Assembly: GCA_002387845.1 (NCBI GenBank)
Contig: DGLB01000076.1
Location: 1 to 64,000 of the forward strand
Direction: 5' to 3'
DNA: 64,000 nt
From: Stenotrophomonas maltophilia
GTDB taxonomy: Bacteria; Pseudomonadota; Gammaproteobacteria; Xanthomonadales; Xanthomonadaceae
Part shown: one piece after another, positions 1 through 8,049 of the stretch
Layout: every line of letters begins with the position of its first letter
How positions within the stretch are numbered: the stretch's first letter is position 1
Translations under genes and position numbers: made by a program
The notes under the pieces: generated by a model
Seen by the model: only the letters and a program-made list of their open reading frames with translations
What the model was told of the DNA's origin: nothing
Databases searched by the model: none

Positions 1-293
1 CGGCTCCGGTGGTGGCGGCCGCCCCGGCTGCGCCGGCCAATCCCACGCTTTCGCAGCAGGTCGGCACCGTGCTGCTGCAGGTGGCCAGCTTTGCCAGCCG
101 GGACAACGCCACCCGCGCACTGGGCCAGCTGTCCACCGCCGGCATCGTTGGGGCCAGCATCAGCGACATCGTCAGTGGCGGCCGCACCCTGTGGCGGCTG
201 CGCGTGCCGGCGGCCGACCACGCCAGCGCGGCGGAACTTGCCGGCCGTATCGTGGGTCTGGGCTTTGGCTCGCCGCAGATCGTAAAAGAATGA
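1..293 (+). CDS. rlpA: Septal ring lytic transglycosylase RlpA, C-terminal SPOR part (partial)
   Basis: The reading frame is open from the window edge and ends at 293, so only the C-terminal end is present. After an Ala/Pro-rich linker the last ~75 residues fit a SPOR domain (VLLQVASFASRDNA near its start, then alternating strands and helices ending FGSPQIVKE). SPOR domains bind denuded septal peptidoglycan. RlpA is usually a lipoprotein with a DPBB catalytic domain, which would lie upstream of this window. The assignment leans on the SPOR fold and on dacC immediately downstream, the usual rlpA-dacC order. Another SPOR protein is possible but less likely. Confidence 0.75.
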   Translation, partial: APVVAAAPAAPANPTLSQQVGTVLLQVASFASRDNATRALGQLSTAGIVGASISDIVSGGRTLWRLRVPAADHASAAELAGRIVGLGFGSPQIVKE

Positions 294-405
294 ATGGCCA
301 GCCCCGGCGCGCCTGACCGCGTGCCGGGAGCGCATGGGCCTACAATGGCCCGCCCCGCATCACCCCTTTGTCATCCCCCTTGGCGCCCCTGGAGCTTGTT
401 GTCCG

Positions 406-1617
406 ATGAAATTCCGCTTTGCCGCTGCCGCCCTGGCCACGACGCTGTTCGTGGGCATGGTTTCCGCCCAGACCCCGCAGCCCGTCCCAGCGCCCGCGCC
501 GGCGGCCACCGCACCGGCCACCGTCGCCACGCCGCCGGCCCCGGTGCCCAGCGTCTCCAAGGCCTGGATCCTGATGGACTACGCCACCGGGCAGGTGCTG
601 GCCGGTGAGAACATCCACGCACAGCTGGCCCCGGCCAGCATCACCAAGGTGATGACCTCGTACGTGATCGCCGCCGAAGTGAAGAACGGCAAGGTGCGTC
701 CGGACGACCAGGTGATGATGAGTGAACGCGCCTGGCGCGAGGGCGGTGCCGGTACCGACGGCAGCTACAGCGGCTTCCCGGTCAACCAGACCGCGCGGCT
801 GGAAGACATGGAAAAGGGCATGGCGATCCAGTCCGGCAATGACGCCGCCATCGCACTGGCCGAGCACGTGGCCGGCAGCGAAGAAGCGTTTGCTTCGCTG
901 ATGAACAGCTATGCCGCCAAGATCGGCATGAAGAACTCGCACTTCGTCAACGCGCACGGCCTGAGCGCGCCGGGCCACCAGACCACCGCCTATGACCTGG
1001 CGCTGCTGGGCCGCGCGATGGTGCGCGATTACCCGGAAACCTACGCCTACAACAAGGTGAAGGAATTCACCGTGGGCACCATCACCCAGCCCAACCGCAA
1101 CCTCCTGCTGTGGCGCGACGCCAGCGTCGACGGCATCAAGACCGGCCATACCTCCGAAGCCGGCTACTGCCTGATGAGCTCGGCGCAGCGTGGCGACCAG
1201 CGCCTGATCGCGGTGGTGCTGGGCGGCGCGTCGGAAAAGCAACGCGCCGATGACAGCCTGGCCCTGCTCAACTGGGGCTTCCGCTTCTTCGAAACCCACC
1301 GCATGTACGAGCCGGGCAAGGCCGTGGCCGAGCACAAGGTGTGGAAGGGGCAGGCCGACAACGTGCAGCTGGGCGTGGCCCAGCCGCTGCTGGTGAGCGT
1401 GCCGCGCGGTCGCTACAACGACCTCAAGCCGAGCATCGACGTGCCCAAGACTCTGGAGGCACCGTTCACCGCCGGCCAGCCGATCGGCACCCTGAAGGTC
1501 ACCCTGGATGGCAAGGTGGTGGCGGAGGCCCCGCTGGTGGCCGTGGCCGCGGTGGAAGAGGCTGGCTTCTTCAAGCGCCTGTGGCACAGCTTCCTGATGT
1601 GGTGGGAATCGGAATAA
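406..1617 (+). CDS. dacC: D-alanyl-D-alanine carboxypeptidase, PBP5/6 family
   Basis: Serine peptidase S11 that removes the terminal D-Ala from peptidoglycan pentapeptides in the periplasm. All three penicillin-binding motifs are visible: SITK with the nucleophile at about Ser78, SGN at about 143-145, and KTG at about 245-247. A C-terminal PBP5-type domain is followed by an amphipathic tail (FFKRLWHSFLMWWE) typical of the membrane anchor. I chose ATG 406 because it begins a clean signal peptide (MKFRFAAAALATTLFVGMVSA); an in-frame start at 334 would put 24 unlikely residues ahead of it. Length 403 aa is normal. The gene lies 112 bp after rlpA and ends at a bidirectional terminator. Confidence 0.95.
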   Translation: MKFRFAAAALATTLFVGMVSAQTPQPVPAPAPAATAPATVATPPAPVPSVSKAWILMDYATGQVLAGENIHAQLAPASITKVMTSYVIAAEVKNGKVRPDDQVMMSERAWREGGAGTDGSYSGFPVNQTARLEDMEKGMAIQSGNDAAIALAEHVAGSEEAFASLMNSYAAKIGMKNSHFVNAHGLSAPGHQTTAYDLALLGRAMVRDYPETYAYNKVKEFTVGTITQPNRNLLLWRDASVDGIKTGHTSEAGYCLMSSAQRGDQRLIAVVLGGASEKQRADDSLALLNWGFRFFETHRMYEPGKAVAEHKVWKGQADNVQLGVAQPLLVSVPRGRYNDLKPSIDVPKTLEAPFTAGQPIGTLKVTLDGKVVAEAPLVAVAAVEEAGFFKRLWHSFLMWWESE

Positions 1618-1624
1618 GAAACAG

Positions 1625-1653
1625 AAAAAGACCGGCGAAAGCCGGTCTTTTTT
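1625..1653. terminator. Bidirectional intrinsic terminator between dacC and the LpxR-like gene
   Basis: Hairpin with stem GACCGGC/GCCGGTC, GAAA loop, and A/T tracts on both sides (AAAAA before, TTTTTT after). It lies between two convergent genes and can stop both. Confidence 0.9.
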
Positions 1654-1672
1654 GTTGGGACACGCCGGTCGT

Positions 1673-2737
1673 TTACAGCGAGCGGCTGATCGTGAAGCTG
1701 CCGTAGATCGGCGACTGGTCCTGGCCGTCGAACTCGCGGGTGCTGTGGTAGCGGGCAAGGGCGAACTTCCAGCGGTTGTACATCACCGCCAGGCCGTAGC
1801 CGGCCTGTGCCACGAACGGTCGCTTGTCCACGCTGTGGCTGTTGCGGAAGGTGTTGCCGTCCAGCGTGATGTCGCGCACCACCCAGGCCGCATCGGTGGT
1901 GGCGAACAGATGGAACGACCAGCCGCTGGGCTTGCCGCCCCGGGTCGGCGCGGTGTTTTCGCCGGCCGGCCGCAGCGGCGTGCTGCCGAAGTCGTCCGGC
2001 AGCTTCCAGCCGAAACGCACTTCGCCGCCACCGTTGAGGTGGGTGGCCAGGTTGCCGACTGCGCCGCCGTAGTGGCTGATCGCATCCCAGCCCCAGCCGC
2101 CCAGGTTCTCGCTGGCATCGGCCGGCCAGCGGCGCATGCGCTCGTGGGTCAGCATGATCACCGGCTCGTTGTGCAGCTGGTTGTCCCAGCCCTGGAATTT
2201 TTCGTCGCCAAGCGCCTCATGCACGGCGTTCTGGACCTGCTTGCCCTGCGCCCACGGGCCCACCACGCCCAGGGTGAGCTGGGTGGTCTGCAGGCGATCG
2301 CCGCGGCGGGCGTTGTAGCCGAAGCTGCCCACCAGCACGCCGGCGTAGGGCCGGTCGTCCTCGATCAGGTCCTTGCGGGTGAAGTCCTTCGGGGTGTAGA
2401 TGCCCTGGCCGAAGCTGAAGATCATGTTCTGCTGCTCGAACTCGCCCGGGGCCAGCCGCTCCAGATGGCGGTTCACCCAGCGCGCCAGGCGCGGCAGGCA
2501 GGGGTCGTCGGTGTAATCCACCAGGTTCGGCGAGACCAGGGTGATCTGGGCCCCGTTGGTGTAGCCCTGGTCCTGGTCGGCCCCCCCGAACAGGTCGTTG
2601 TCGACGCGGAAGTTGACCTGGGGCGGGTGGTCGCGCATGGCGTCAGGACCACATTGTTCGGCCGCCTGTGCGACAGGCGCGGCTACGGCAAGCACACCGG
2701 CAAGCGCGGCCGGCAACGCATAAGGCTTCAAACGCAT
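1673..2737 (-). CDS. LpxR-like outer-membrane lipid A deacylase family protein (DUF2219)
   Basis: 354-aa precursor with a signal peptide (to about residue 25, PVAQAAE) and a beta-barrel composition. The N-terminal segment VDNDLFGGADQDQGYTNG matches the family signature around the Asn/Asp/Thr residues of LpxR, an outer-membrane enzyme that removes the 3'-acyloxyacyl group of lipid A in Salmonella and Helicobacter. The last residues (ISRSL) resemble a barrel-terminal strand. The gene is inverted between dacC and ybeD and has its own divergent promoter region. Family assignment is good; actual deacylase activity is inferred only. Confidence 0.75.
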   Translation of the reverse strand: MRLKPYALPAALAGVLAVAAPVAQAAEQCGPDAMRDHPPQVNFRVDNDLFGGADQDQGYTNGAQITLVSPNLVDYTDDPCLPRLARWVNRHLERLAPGEFEQQNMIFSFGQGIYTPKDFTRKDLIEDDRPYAGVLVGSFGYNARRGDRLQTTQLTLGVVGPWAQGKQVQNAVHEALGDEKFQGWDNQLHNEPVIMLTHERMRRWPADASENLGGWGWDAISHYGGAVGNLATHLNGGGEVRFGWKLPDDFGSTPLRPAGENTAPTRGGKPSGWSFHLFATTDAAWVVRDITLDGNTFRNSHSVDKRPFVAQAGYGLAVMYNRWKFALARYHSTREFDGQDQSPIYGSFTISRSL

Positions 2738-2929
2738 GATTCTTCCGCTGACTGAACTGGCTTCTTTTTATGCGCAGACAGCGTAGTGAAGACGTGAGGT
2801 GGTCTCAACGCCGCGCATGCACTGGACTGTGCCGTCCGTGAAGACGGATTTTCATGTCCGGTTGGGCGACGCTGTGCGCATGATCCCGCCACGCTTGGGT
2901 TTCGTCGTTTTCGTCCCCATAATCCCGCC

Positions 2930-3208
2930 ATGGAAATCAAGTCTGACAACCCTGAACACGGCTTCCAGTTCCCCGGTCAGTTCGAGCTCAGCGCCATGGG
3001 CGCGGCCAACATCGGGCTGGAGCATGAACTTCCCCGTCTGCTGGTGGCTGCCGGCCTGGACGTTGTGAACGAGAAAATCCACTGGAAGCACTCGTCCAAC
3101 GGCAAGTATGTGTCGGTCAAACTGGTGTTCAAGGCCGAGAACCGCGAGCAGTACGACCTTGCCCATCAGGCCCTGCGCGACCACCCGGAAGTGAAGTGGA
3201 CGCTGTAA
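2930..3208 (+). CDS. ybeD: YbeD/DUF493 family protein (UPF0250)
   Basis: 92-aa protein of the DUF493 family, an ACT-like ferredoxin fold found next to lipB in many proteobacteria. The N-terminus contains FQFPGQFELSAMG and the C-terminus the characteristic DHPEVKWTL. The molecular role is not established; genome context suggests an accessory function in lipoate metabolism or in DacA/lipB-linked regulation. Its 3' end overlaps lipB by 13 bp, which implies translational coupling. Length and start are typical of the family. Confidence 0.9.
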   Translation: MEIKSDNPEHGFQFPGQFELSAMGAANIGLEHELPRLLVAAGLDVVNEKIHWKHSSNGKYVSVKLVFKAENREQYDLAHQALRDHPEVKWTL

Positions 3209-3906
3209 GCGACTGCGCCCTGGACGCCGCTGCCCCCGGGCAGCGCGCCGCCCGCCCGGCCGTGGTGCGTGACCTGGGCCGTCAGCCCTACGCCCCGGTC
3301 TGGCATGCAATGCAGCGTTTCACTGACGCACGCAGCGACGACAGCGCCGACGAGCTGTGGGTGGTCGAGCACGACCCGGTGTTCACCCTCGGCCAGGCCG
3401 GCAAGGACGAGCACGTGCTGGCTCCGGGCGATATTCCGGTGCTGCACGTCGACCGTGGCGGCCAGGTGACCTACCACGGTCCGGGCCAGATCGTGATCTA
3501 CCCGCTGCTGCAGCTGCGCCGGCTGGGCATTGGCGTGCGCGATTACGTCTGCCGGATCGAGCAGGCCATCATCGACACCCTGGACGAATGGAATATCGGC
3601 GCTGAACGACAGGACGGCGCGCCCGGCGTGTATGTGGCCGGGGCCAAGGTCGCCGCACTGGGCATCCGCGTCCGTCGTGGCTGCACTTTCCACGGCCTGG
3701 CCTTCAACGTGGCCATGGACCTGGAGCCGTTCCGCCGCATCAACCCCTGTGGCTACCAAGGGCTGCAGGTGACCTCGGTGGTAGACTTGGGGGGGCCGTC
3801 CGGCATGGCGGCCGTCAAGCCGGTACTGCTGGGCCACCTGGCCCGCCAGTTCGGCCTGGACCTCCAGCCCACCTCTGAACTGCCCGATCTGACTGACGCG
3901 GCCTGA
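3196..3906 (+). CDS. lipB: Octanoyl-[acyl carrier protein]:protein N-octanoyltransferase LipB
   Basis: Transfers octanoyl groups from ACP to lipoyl domains in the first step of lipoate synthesis (cytosol). Catalytic Lys (about 151, in VAGAKVAALG) and Cys (about 185, in INPCGYQG) are 34 residues apart, the same spacing as in E. coli LipB. RGGQVTYHGPGQ is the conserved substrate-binding loop. The start is GTG 3196, overlapping the end of ybeD by 13 bp; a GTG at 3262 that removes 22 poorly conserved residues is a possible alternative. The gene is followed after 18 bp by lipA, so ybeD-lipB-lipA form one operon. Confidence 0.95.
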   Translation: MDAVSDCALDAAAPGQRAARPAVVRDLGRQPYAPVWHAMQRFTDARSDDSADELWVVEHDPVFTLGQAGKDEHVLAPGDIPVLHVDRGGQVTYHGPGQIVIYPLLQLRRLGIGVRDYVCRIEQAIIDTLDEWNIGAERQDGAPGVYVAGAKVAALGIRVRRGCTFHGLAFNVAMDLEPFRRINPCGYQGLQVTSVVDLGGPSGMAAVKPVLLGHLARQFGLDLQPTSELPDLTDAA

Positions 3907-3924
3907 CCGCCGCCGACCAAGGCC

Positions 3925-4935
3925 ATGACTGAAACCACCGCTCGCATCATTCCCCTGCAGGTTGTGCAGGGTGACACGCCGTCCGCCGCCCCGCTGCAGG
4001 CGGGCGTCAAACAGCTGGGCGGTGACAAGATCGGCCGTTCGCCGGTGCAGTTCGCCGACGCCCCGGTGCTGCGCAAGCCCTCCTGGATCCGCGTGCGCAT
4101 TCCTTCGGGCAATGCCGTGCAGACCCTGAAAGCCAAGCTGCGCGAAAACCGCCTGGTCACGGTGTGCGAGGAGGCCAGCTGCCCGAACATCCACGAGTGC
4201 TTCAGCCACGGCACCGCCACGTTCATGATCCTCGGTGAGGTCTGCACCCGCCGCTGCTCGTTCTGCGACGTCGCCCACGGTCGTCCCAAGCCGCCGGACG
4301 CCGGCGAGCCGGCCAGCCTGGCCCAGACCGTGGCCGACATGGGCCTGAAGTATGTGGTGGTCACCAGCGTGGACCGCGACGACCTGCGCGATGGCGGTGC
4401 CCAGCACTTCGCCGACTGCATCGGCGCGATCCGCACCAAGTCCCCGAACACCCGCATTGAAGTGCTGACCCCCGATTTCCGGGGCAAGGGCCGCATGGAG
4501 CGCGCGCTGGACATCCTGGCCACCAACCCGCCGGATGTGTTCAACCACAACATCGAAACCGTGCCGGACCTGTACCGCAACGTCCGCCCGGGTGCCGATT
4601 ACCAGTGGTCGCTGACCCTGCTGAAGAACTTCAAGGCCCAGCACCCGGCCATCGCCACCAAGTCCGGCATCATGCTCGGCCTGGGCGAGGACATGGACCA
4701 GGTGCGCGCCACCATGCGTGACCTGCGTGCCCACGACGTGGACATGATCACCATCGGCCAGTACCTCCAGCCCACTGCCCATCACCACCCGGTGCTGCGC
4801 TACTGGACCCCCGAGGAATACAAGGCACTGGAGGAGTACGGCTACGAGCTGGGCTTCAGCCACGTGGCCTCCGGCCCGATGGTCCGCTCCTCGTACCATG
4901 CCGACGTTCAGGCAAAGGGCGCGGGCGTCGCCTGA
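3925..4935 (+). CDS. lipA: Lipoyl synthase LipA (radical SAM)
   Basis: Inserts two sulfurs into protein-bound octanoyl chains. Both [4Fe-4S] cysteine sets are visible: the auxiliary cluster C81-X4-C86-X5-C92 (CEEASCPNIHEC) and the radical SAM cluster C107-X3-C111-X2-C114 (CTRRCSFC). The C-terminal RSSYHAD serine motif, which ligates the auxiliary cluster, is present. Length 336 aa is normal for the family. It lies 18 bp downstream of lipB and is evidently translated from the same mRNA. Confidence 0.97.
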   Translation: MTETTARIIPLQVVQGDTPSAAPLQAGVKQLGGDKIGRSPVQFADAPVLRKPSWIRVRIPSGNAVQTLKAKLRENRLVTVCEEASCPNIHECFSHGTATFMILGEVCTRRCSFCDVAHGRPKPPDAGEPASLAQTVADMGLKYVVVTSVDRDDLRDGGAQHFADCIGAIRTKSPNTRIEVLTPDFRGKGRMERALDILATNPPDVFNHNIETVPDLYRNVRPGADYQWSLTLLKNFKAQHPAIATKSGIMLGLGEDMDQVRATMRDLRAHDVDMITIGQYLQPTAHHHPVLRYWTPEEYKALEEYGYELGFSHVASGPMVRSSYHADVQAKGAGVA

Positions 4936-5049
4936 CGCCCGGGCGTTCACAATTTGCAACACACCTCGGTTTAGGCTGGAAATCCGCCGCAACTTTCGGC
5001 ACTGTCGTGTTGTCTGATCTGCACGCAGTCTTCCCCTTGGCAAGGTGCC

Positions 5050-7239
5050 ATGAGCAAGTTGATGAAATTCAAAGCCCCCGCATTCCTGATGGCCCTGGCG
5101 CTGACCGCGCCGCTGGCGTTGTCCGCCTATGCCGACTCGCCGGCGCTGCCCTCGGCCGCTACCGCCGACCAGGCCACCACCTCCAAGCTGGTCTATGGCC
5201 TGCTTTCGGACAGCCGCTACGCCTACCGGCCGCGCGCGCTGGATGCGGCCACCTCCAAGGACGTGTTCAAGCGCTACCTGGAGTCGCTGGACGGCAGCAA
5301 GCAGTTCTTCACCCAGGCTGACATCACCAAGTTCGCTCCGTTCGAAGCCAACATTGCCACCGCCATCCGCGGCGGTGAACTGGAACCGGCGTTCCAGGTG
5401 TTCGCCGTGTACAAGCAGCGCGTGGGCGAGCGCGTCGGCTACGCGCGCAAGCTGCTCAAGCAGGATTTCGACTTCAGCAGTGACGAGCGCTTCGATTACG
5501 ACCGCAAGGATGTGCCGTGGGCGGCCAGCACCGCTGAACTGGACGACCTGTGGCGCAAGTCGGTCAAGAACGACTGGCTGCGCCTGAAGCTGGCCGGCAA
5601 GCAGCCCGCCGACATCCGCAAGACCCTGGACAAGCGTTATGCCACGCTGGAAAAGTCGGTCAATGAACTGAAGGGCGAAGACGTCTTCCAGTTCTTCCTC
5701 AACGCCTATACCAGCGCGGTGGATCCGCACACCGATTACTTCACCCCGCGCACCGCCGAGAACTTCAACCAGGCGATGTCGCTGTCGCTGGAAGGCATTG
5801 GCGCGCAGCTGCAGCGCCAGGACGACATGGTGGTGATCCGCGAGATCATCGCCGGCGGCCCGGCTGCGGTGAACGGCACGCTCAAGCCCGGCGACCGCAT
5901 CGTCGGCGTGGGCCAGGGCAAGTCGGGTCCGGTGGAAGATGTGATCGGCTGGCGCATTGACGACGTGGTTGCCAAGATCCGTGGCAAGAAGGACACCCAG
6001 GTGCGCCTGGAGTTCATTCCGGCCGAGGAAGGCGTCGACGGCAAGCACCACATGCTGGTGCTGACCCGCCAGAAGGTGCGTCTGGCCGAACAGGCCGCCA
6101 AGGGCGAAACCCTCACCATTCCCGGCAAGGACGGCGAACCCGAGCGCAAGGTCGGCGTGATCAAGCTGCCCACCTTCTACCAGGACTTCGAAGGCCGCCG
6201 CCGCAACGCCACCGATTACGCCTCGGCCACCCGCGACGTCGCCAAGCTGCTGGCCGGCTTCAAGAACGACAAGCTCGATGGCGTGGTGCTGGACCTGCGT
6301 AACAATGGCGGTGGTTCGCTGGATGAAGCGATTGAACTCACCGGCCTGTTCATCGAACAGGGCCCGGTGGTGCAGGTGCGCGAATCCGGTGGCCGCGTCA
6401 CCGTCAACAACGACCGCAGCGAAGCGGTGGCGTGGGACGGCCCGCTGGCCGTGCTGATCAACCGTGGCTCGGCCTCGGCTTCGGAAATCTTTGCCGGTGC
6501 CATCCAGGACTATGGCCGTGGCCTGGTCATTGGTGAAACCACCTTCGGCAAGGGCACCGTGCAGAACATCGTCGACCTCGACCGTTGGCCGAGTGGCGAG
6601 ACCCAGCGCTTCGGCCAGGTCAAGCTGACCATTGCACAGTTCTTCCGCGTCAGTGGCAGCAGCACCCAGCACAAGGGCGTGGTGCCCGACCTGGCCTTCC
6701 CGGCCAGCGTGGACGCCACCGAGTACGGCGAAAGCACCTACGACAACGCCCTGCCGTGGACCCGCATCGCCGCCGTGCCGCACACCCAGTACGGCAACTT
6801 CGGCCCGCTGCTGCCCAAGCTGGAAACCCGCCATGCCGCGCGCATCGCCGCCGACAAGGAATTCCAGTGGTGGAACGAGGACGTGCAGCAGTTCCGCACC
6901 GAGGCGGCCAAGAAGTACATCTCGCTCAATGAAGGCGAACGTCGTGCCGAACGCGAGCGCCAGGACAAGCAGCGCAAGGACCGCCAGGCGATCCGCAAGG
7001 AGCTGGGGCTGGACCTGGACCCGCTGGCCGACGACAGCAATGACGACGGCCTCACCGGCAACGAGCGCGACATCGTCAAGGACGCCGCCCGCGAGAAAGC
7101 TGCCGAAAAGCGCCCGGACCCGCTGCTGCGTGAATCGGCCTCGATCCTGGCCGACGCGGTGAACCTGCTGGCCGAGGACCGCCCGCTGTCCGCGCAGGTG
7201 CTGCCGCAGTCCACCGCCGCAGGCCGCTGGGCTGACTGA
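5050..7239 (+). CDS. prc: Carboxy-terminal (tail-specific) processing protease Prc, S41A family
   Basis: Periplasmic protease that degrades or trims proteins by their nonpolar C-terminus (PBP3 and lytic enzymes in E. coli). Signal peptide at residues 1-28 (ends SAYADS), N-terminal helical domain, PDZ domain near 240-330, S41 core near 360-560, and a DUF3340-type C-terminal domain rich in charged residues. The Ser-Lys dyad is Ser476 in SASASE and Lys501 in FGKGTVQ, 25 residues apart as in E. coli Prc (S452/K477). Length is 729 aa. It is monocistronic, 114 bp after lipA, with a strong terminator downstream. Confidence 0.95.
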   Translation: MSKLMKFKAPAFLMALALTAPLALSAYADSPALPSAATADQATTSKLVYGLLSDSRYAYRPRALDAATSKDVFKRYLESLDGSKQFFTQADITKFAPFEANIATAIRGGELEPAFQVFAVYKQRVGERVGYARKLLKQDFDFSSDERFDYDRKDVPWAASTAELDDLWRKSVKNDWLRLKLAGKQPADIRKTLDKRYATLEKSVNELKGEDVFQFFLNAYTSAVDPHTDYFTPRTAENFNQAMSLSLEGIGAQLQRQDDMVVIREIIAGGPAAVNGTLKPGDRIVGVGQGKSGPVEDVIGWRIDDVVAKIRGKKDTQVRLEFIPAEEGVDGKHHMLVLTRQKVRLAEQAAKGETLTIPGKDGEPERKVGVIKLPTFYQDFEGRRRNATDYASATRDVAKLLAGFKNDKLDGVVLDLRNNGGGSLDEAIELTGLFIEQGPVVQVRESGGRVTVNNDRSEAVAWDGPLAVLINRGSASASEIFAGAIQDYGRGLVIGETTFGKGTVQNIVDLDRWPSGETQRFGQVKLTIAQFFRVSGSSTQHKGVVPDLAFPASVDATEYGESTYDNALPWTRIAAVPHTQYGNFGPLLPKLETRHAARIAADKEFQWWNEDVQQFRTEAAKKYISLNEGERRAERERQDKQRKDRQAIRKELGLDLDPLADDSNDDGLTGNERDIVKDAAREKAAEKRPDPLLRESASILADAVNLLAEDRPLSAQVLPQSTAAGRWAD

Positions 7240-7265
7240 ACGCCCGGCGTGAACCAAGCAACAAC

Positions 7266-7300
7266 GAAGGGCCGGCCAGTGCGCCGGCCCTTCGCGTTCT
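7266..7300 (+). terminator. Intrinsic terminator after prc
   Basis: Perfect 11-bp stem GAAGGGCCGGC/GCCGGCCCTTC with a 6-nt loop, 27 bp after the prc stop codon. The trailing T tract is weak (TTCGCGTT), so efficiency is uncertain. Confidence 0.75.
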
Positions 7301-7361
7301 AGACCCCGCGCATACGCCCGCGTGACTAAGCTGGAACGATCCCGTTCTTGCAGGAGCGCCC

Positions 7362-8033
7362 ATGCGGCTGTCCCACGCACTTCCGGCCGGCCTTCTGGCT
7401 GTGTCACTCAGCGCCTGCGGCGGTCGCGCCGCCGACAGCACCTTGCTGCGCGAATCGTTCGACTCGGGCGACACCTATTCGCGCACCGTTCCCGGCTCGC
7501 CGGCCACCGCCTGTGAAGCAGCGCGGCGCACCCTGCTCAGCCAGGGCTACGCGATCGCCCGTTACGGCGCGGATGCGGTGGAGGCGAACAAGAACTTCCA
7601 GCCACGCGAAGACGAGCACGAGCAGCTGGTGCTGCGTATTTCCTGTGCGCCGCGCGGCGATGAAGCGCTGGTGTTCATCAGCGCGGTGCAGGACCGCTAT
7701 GCCCTGAAGAAGAGCCCCACCTCGGCCAGTGTGGGTGTAGGCGCGCTTGGGTCGGTGTCGCTGCCGTTCGGCAGCAATGACGATTCACTGGTGAAGGTGG
7801 CCAGCAGCACCGTGCAGGACGCCGATTTCTATCGCCGTTTCTTTGCCCGCCTGCAGCAGTACCTGCCGGCGGCCGCGGCCGGCACGCCGCCACCGCCGAC
7901 ACCCGCTGAGGCACCGGCGGATCCCATTCCGGCCACGCCGCCGGCTCCCCCGGCACCGGCGGCGGTACCGACCCCGCCCGAGCCGGTGCCGGAGGCAGCC
8001 CCTTCGACTGACGTTCCTGCCCCACAGGTCTGA
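7362..8033 (+). CDS. DUF2242 family lipoprotein
   Basis: 223-aa predicted lipoprotein: signal sequence with lipobox SLSAC and acylated Cys19, then a ~140-residue globular domain (ATACEAARRTLLSQGY ... DADFYRRFFARLQQYL) fitting the DUF2242 family. The C-terminal ~55 residues are almost only Pro, Ala and Thr, an extended linker of the kind that spans peptidoglycan or displays a terminus. Function is unknown. The next gene starts 17 bp downstream on the same strand, so the two are probably co-transcribed. Confidence 0.75.
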   Translation: MRLSHALPAGLLAVSLSACGGRAADSTLLRESFDSGDTYSRTVPGSPATACEAARRTLLSQGYAIARYGADAVEANKNFQPREDEHEQLVLRISCAPRGDEALVFISAVQDRYALKKSPTSASVGVGALGSVSLPFGSNDDSLVKVASSTVQDADFYRRFFARLQQYLPAAAAGTPPPPTPAEAPADPIPATPPAPPAPAAVPTPPEPVPEAAPSTDVPAPQV

Positions 8034-8049
8034 GCGGGCGCGCGCTGTC

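Noticed and set aside
3166..7407. Very long open frame (over 1400 codons) on the minus strand
   Set aside because: It is the antisense of lipB, lipA and prc, which have full motifs on the plus strand; its translation is low-complexity with no family features.
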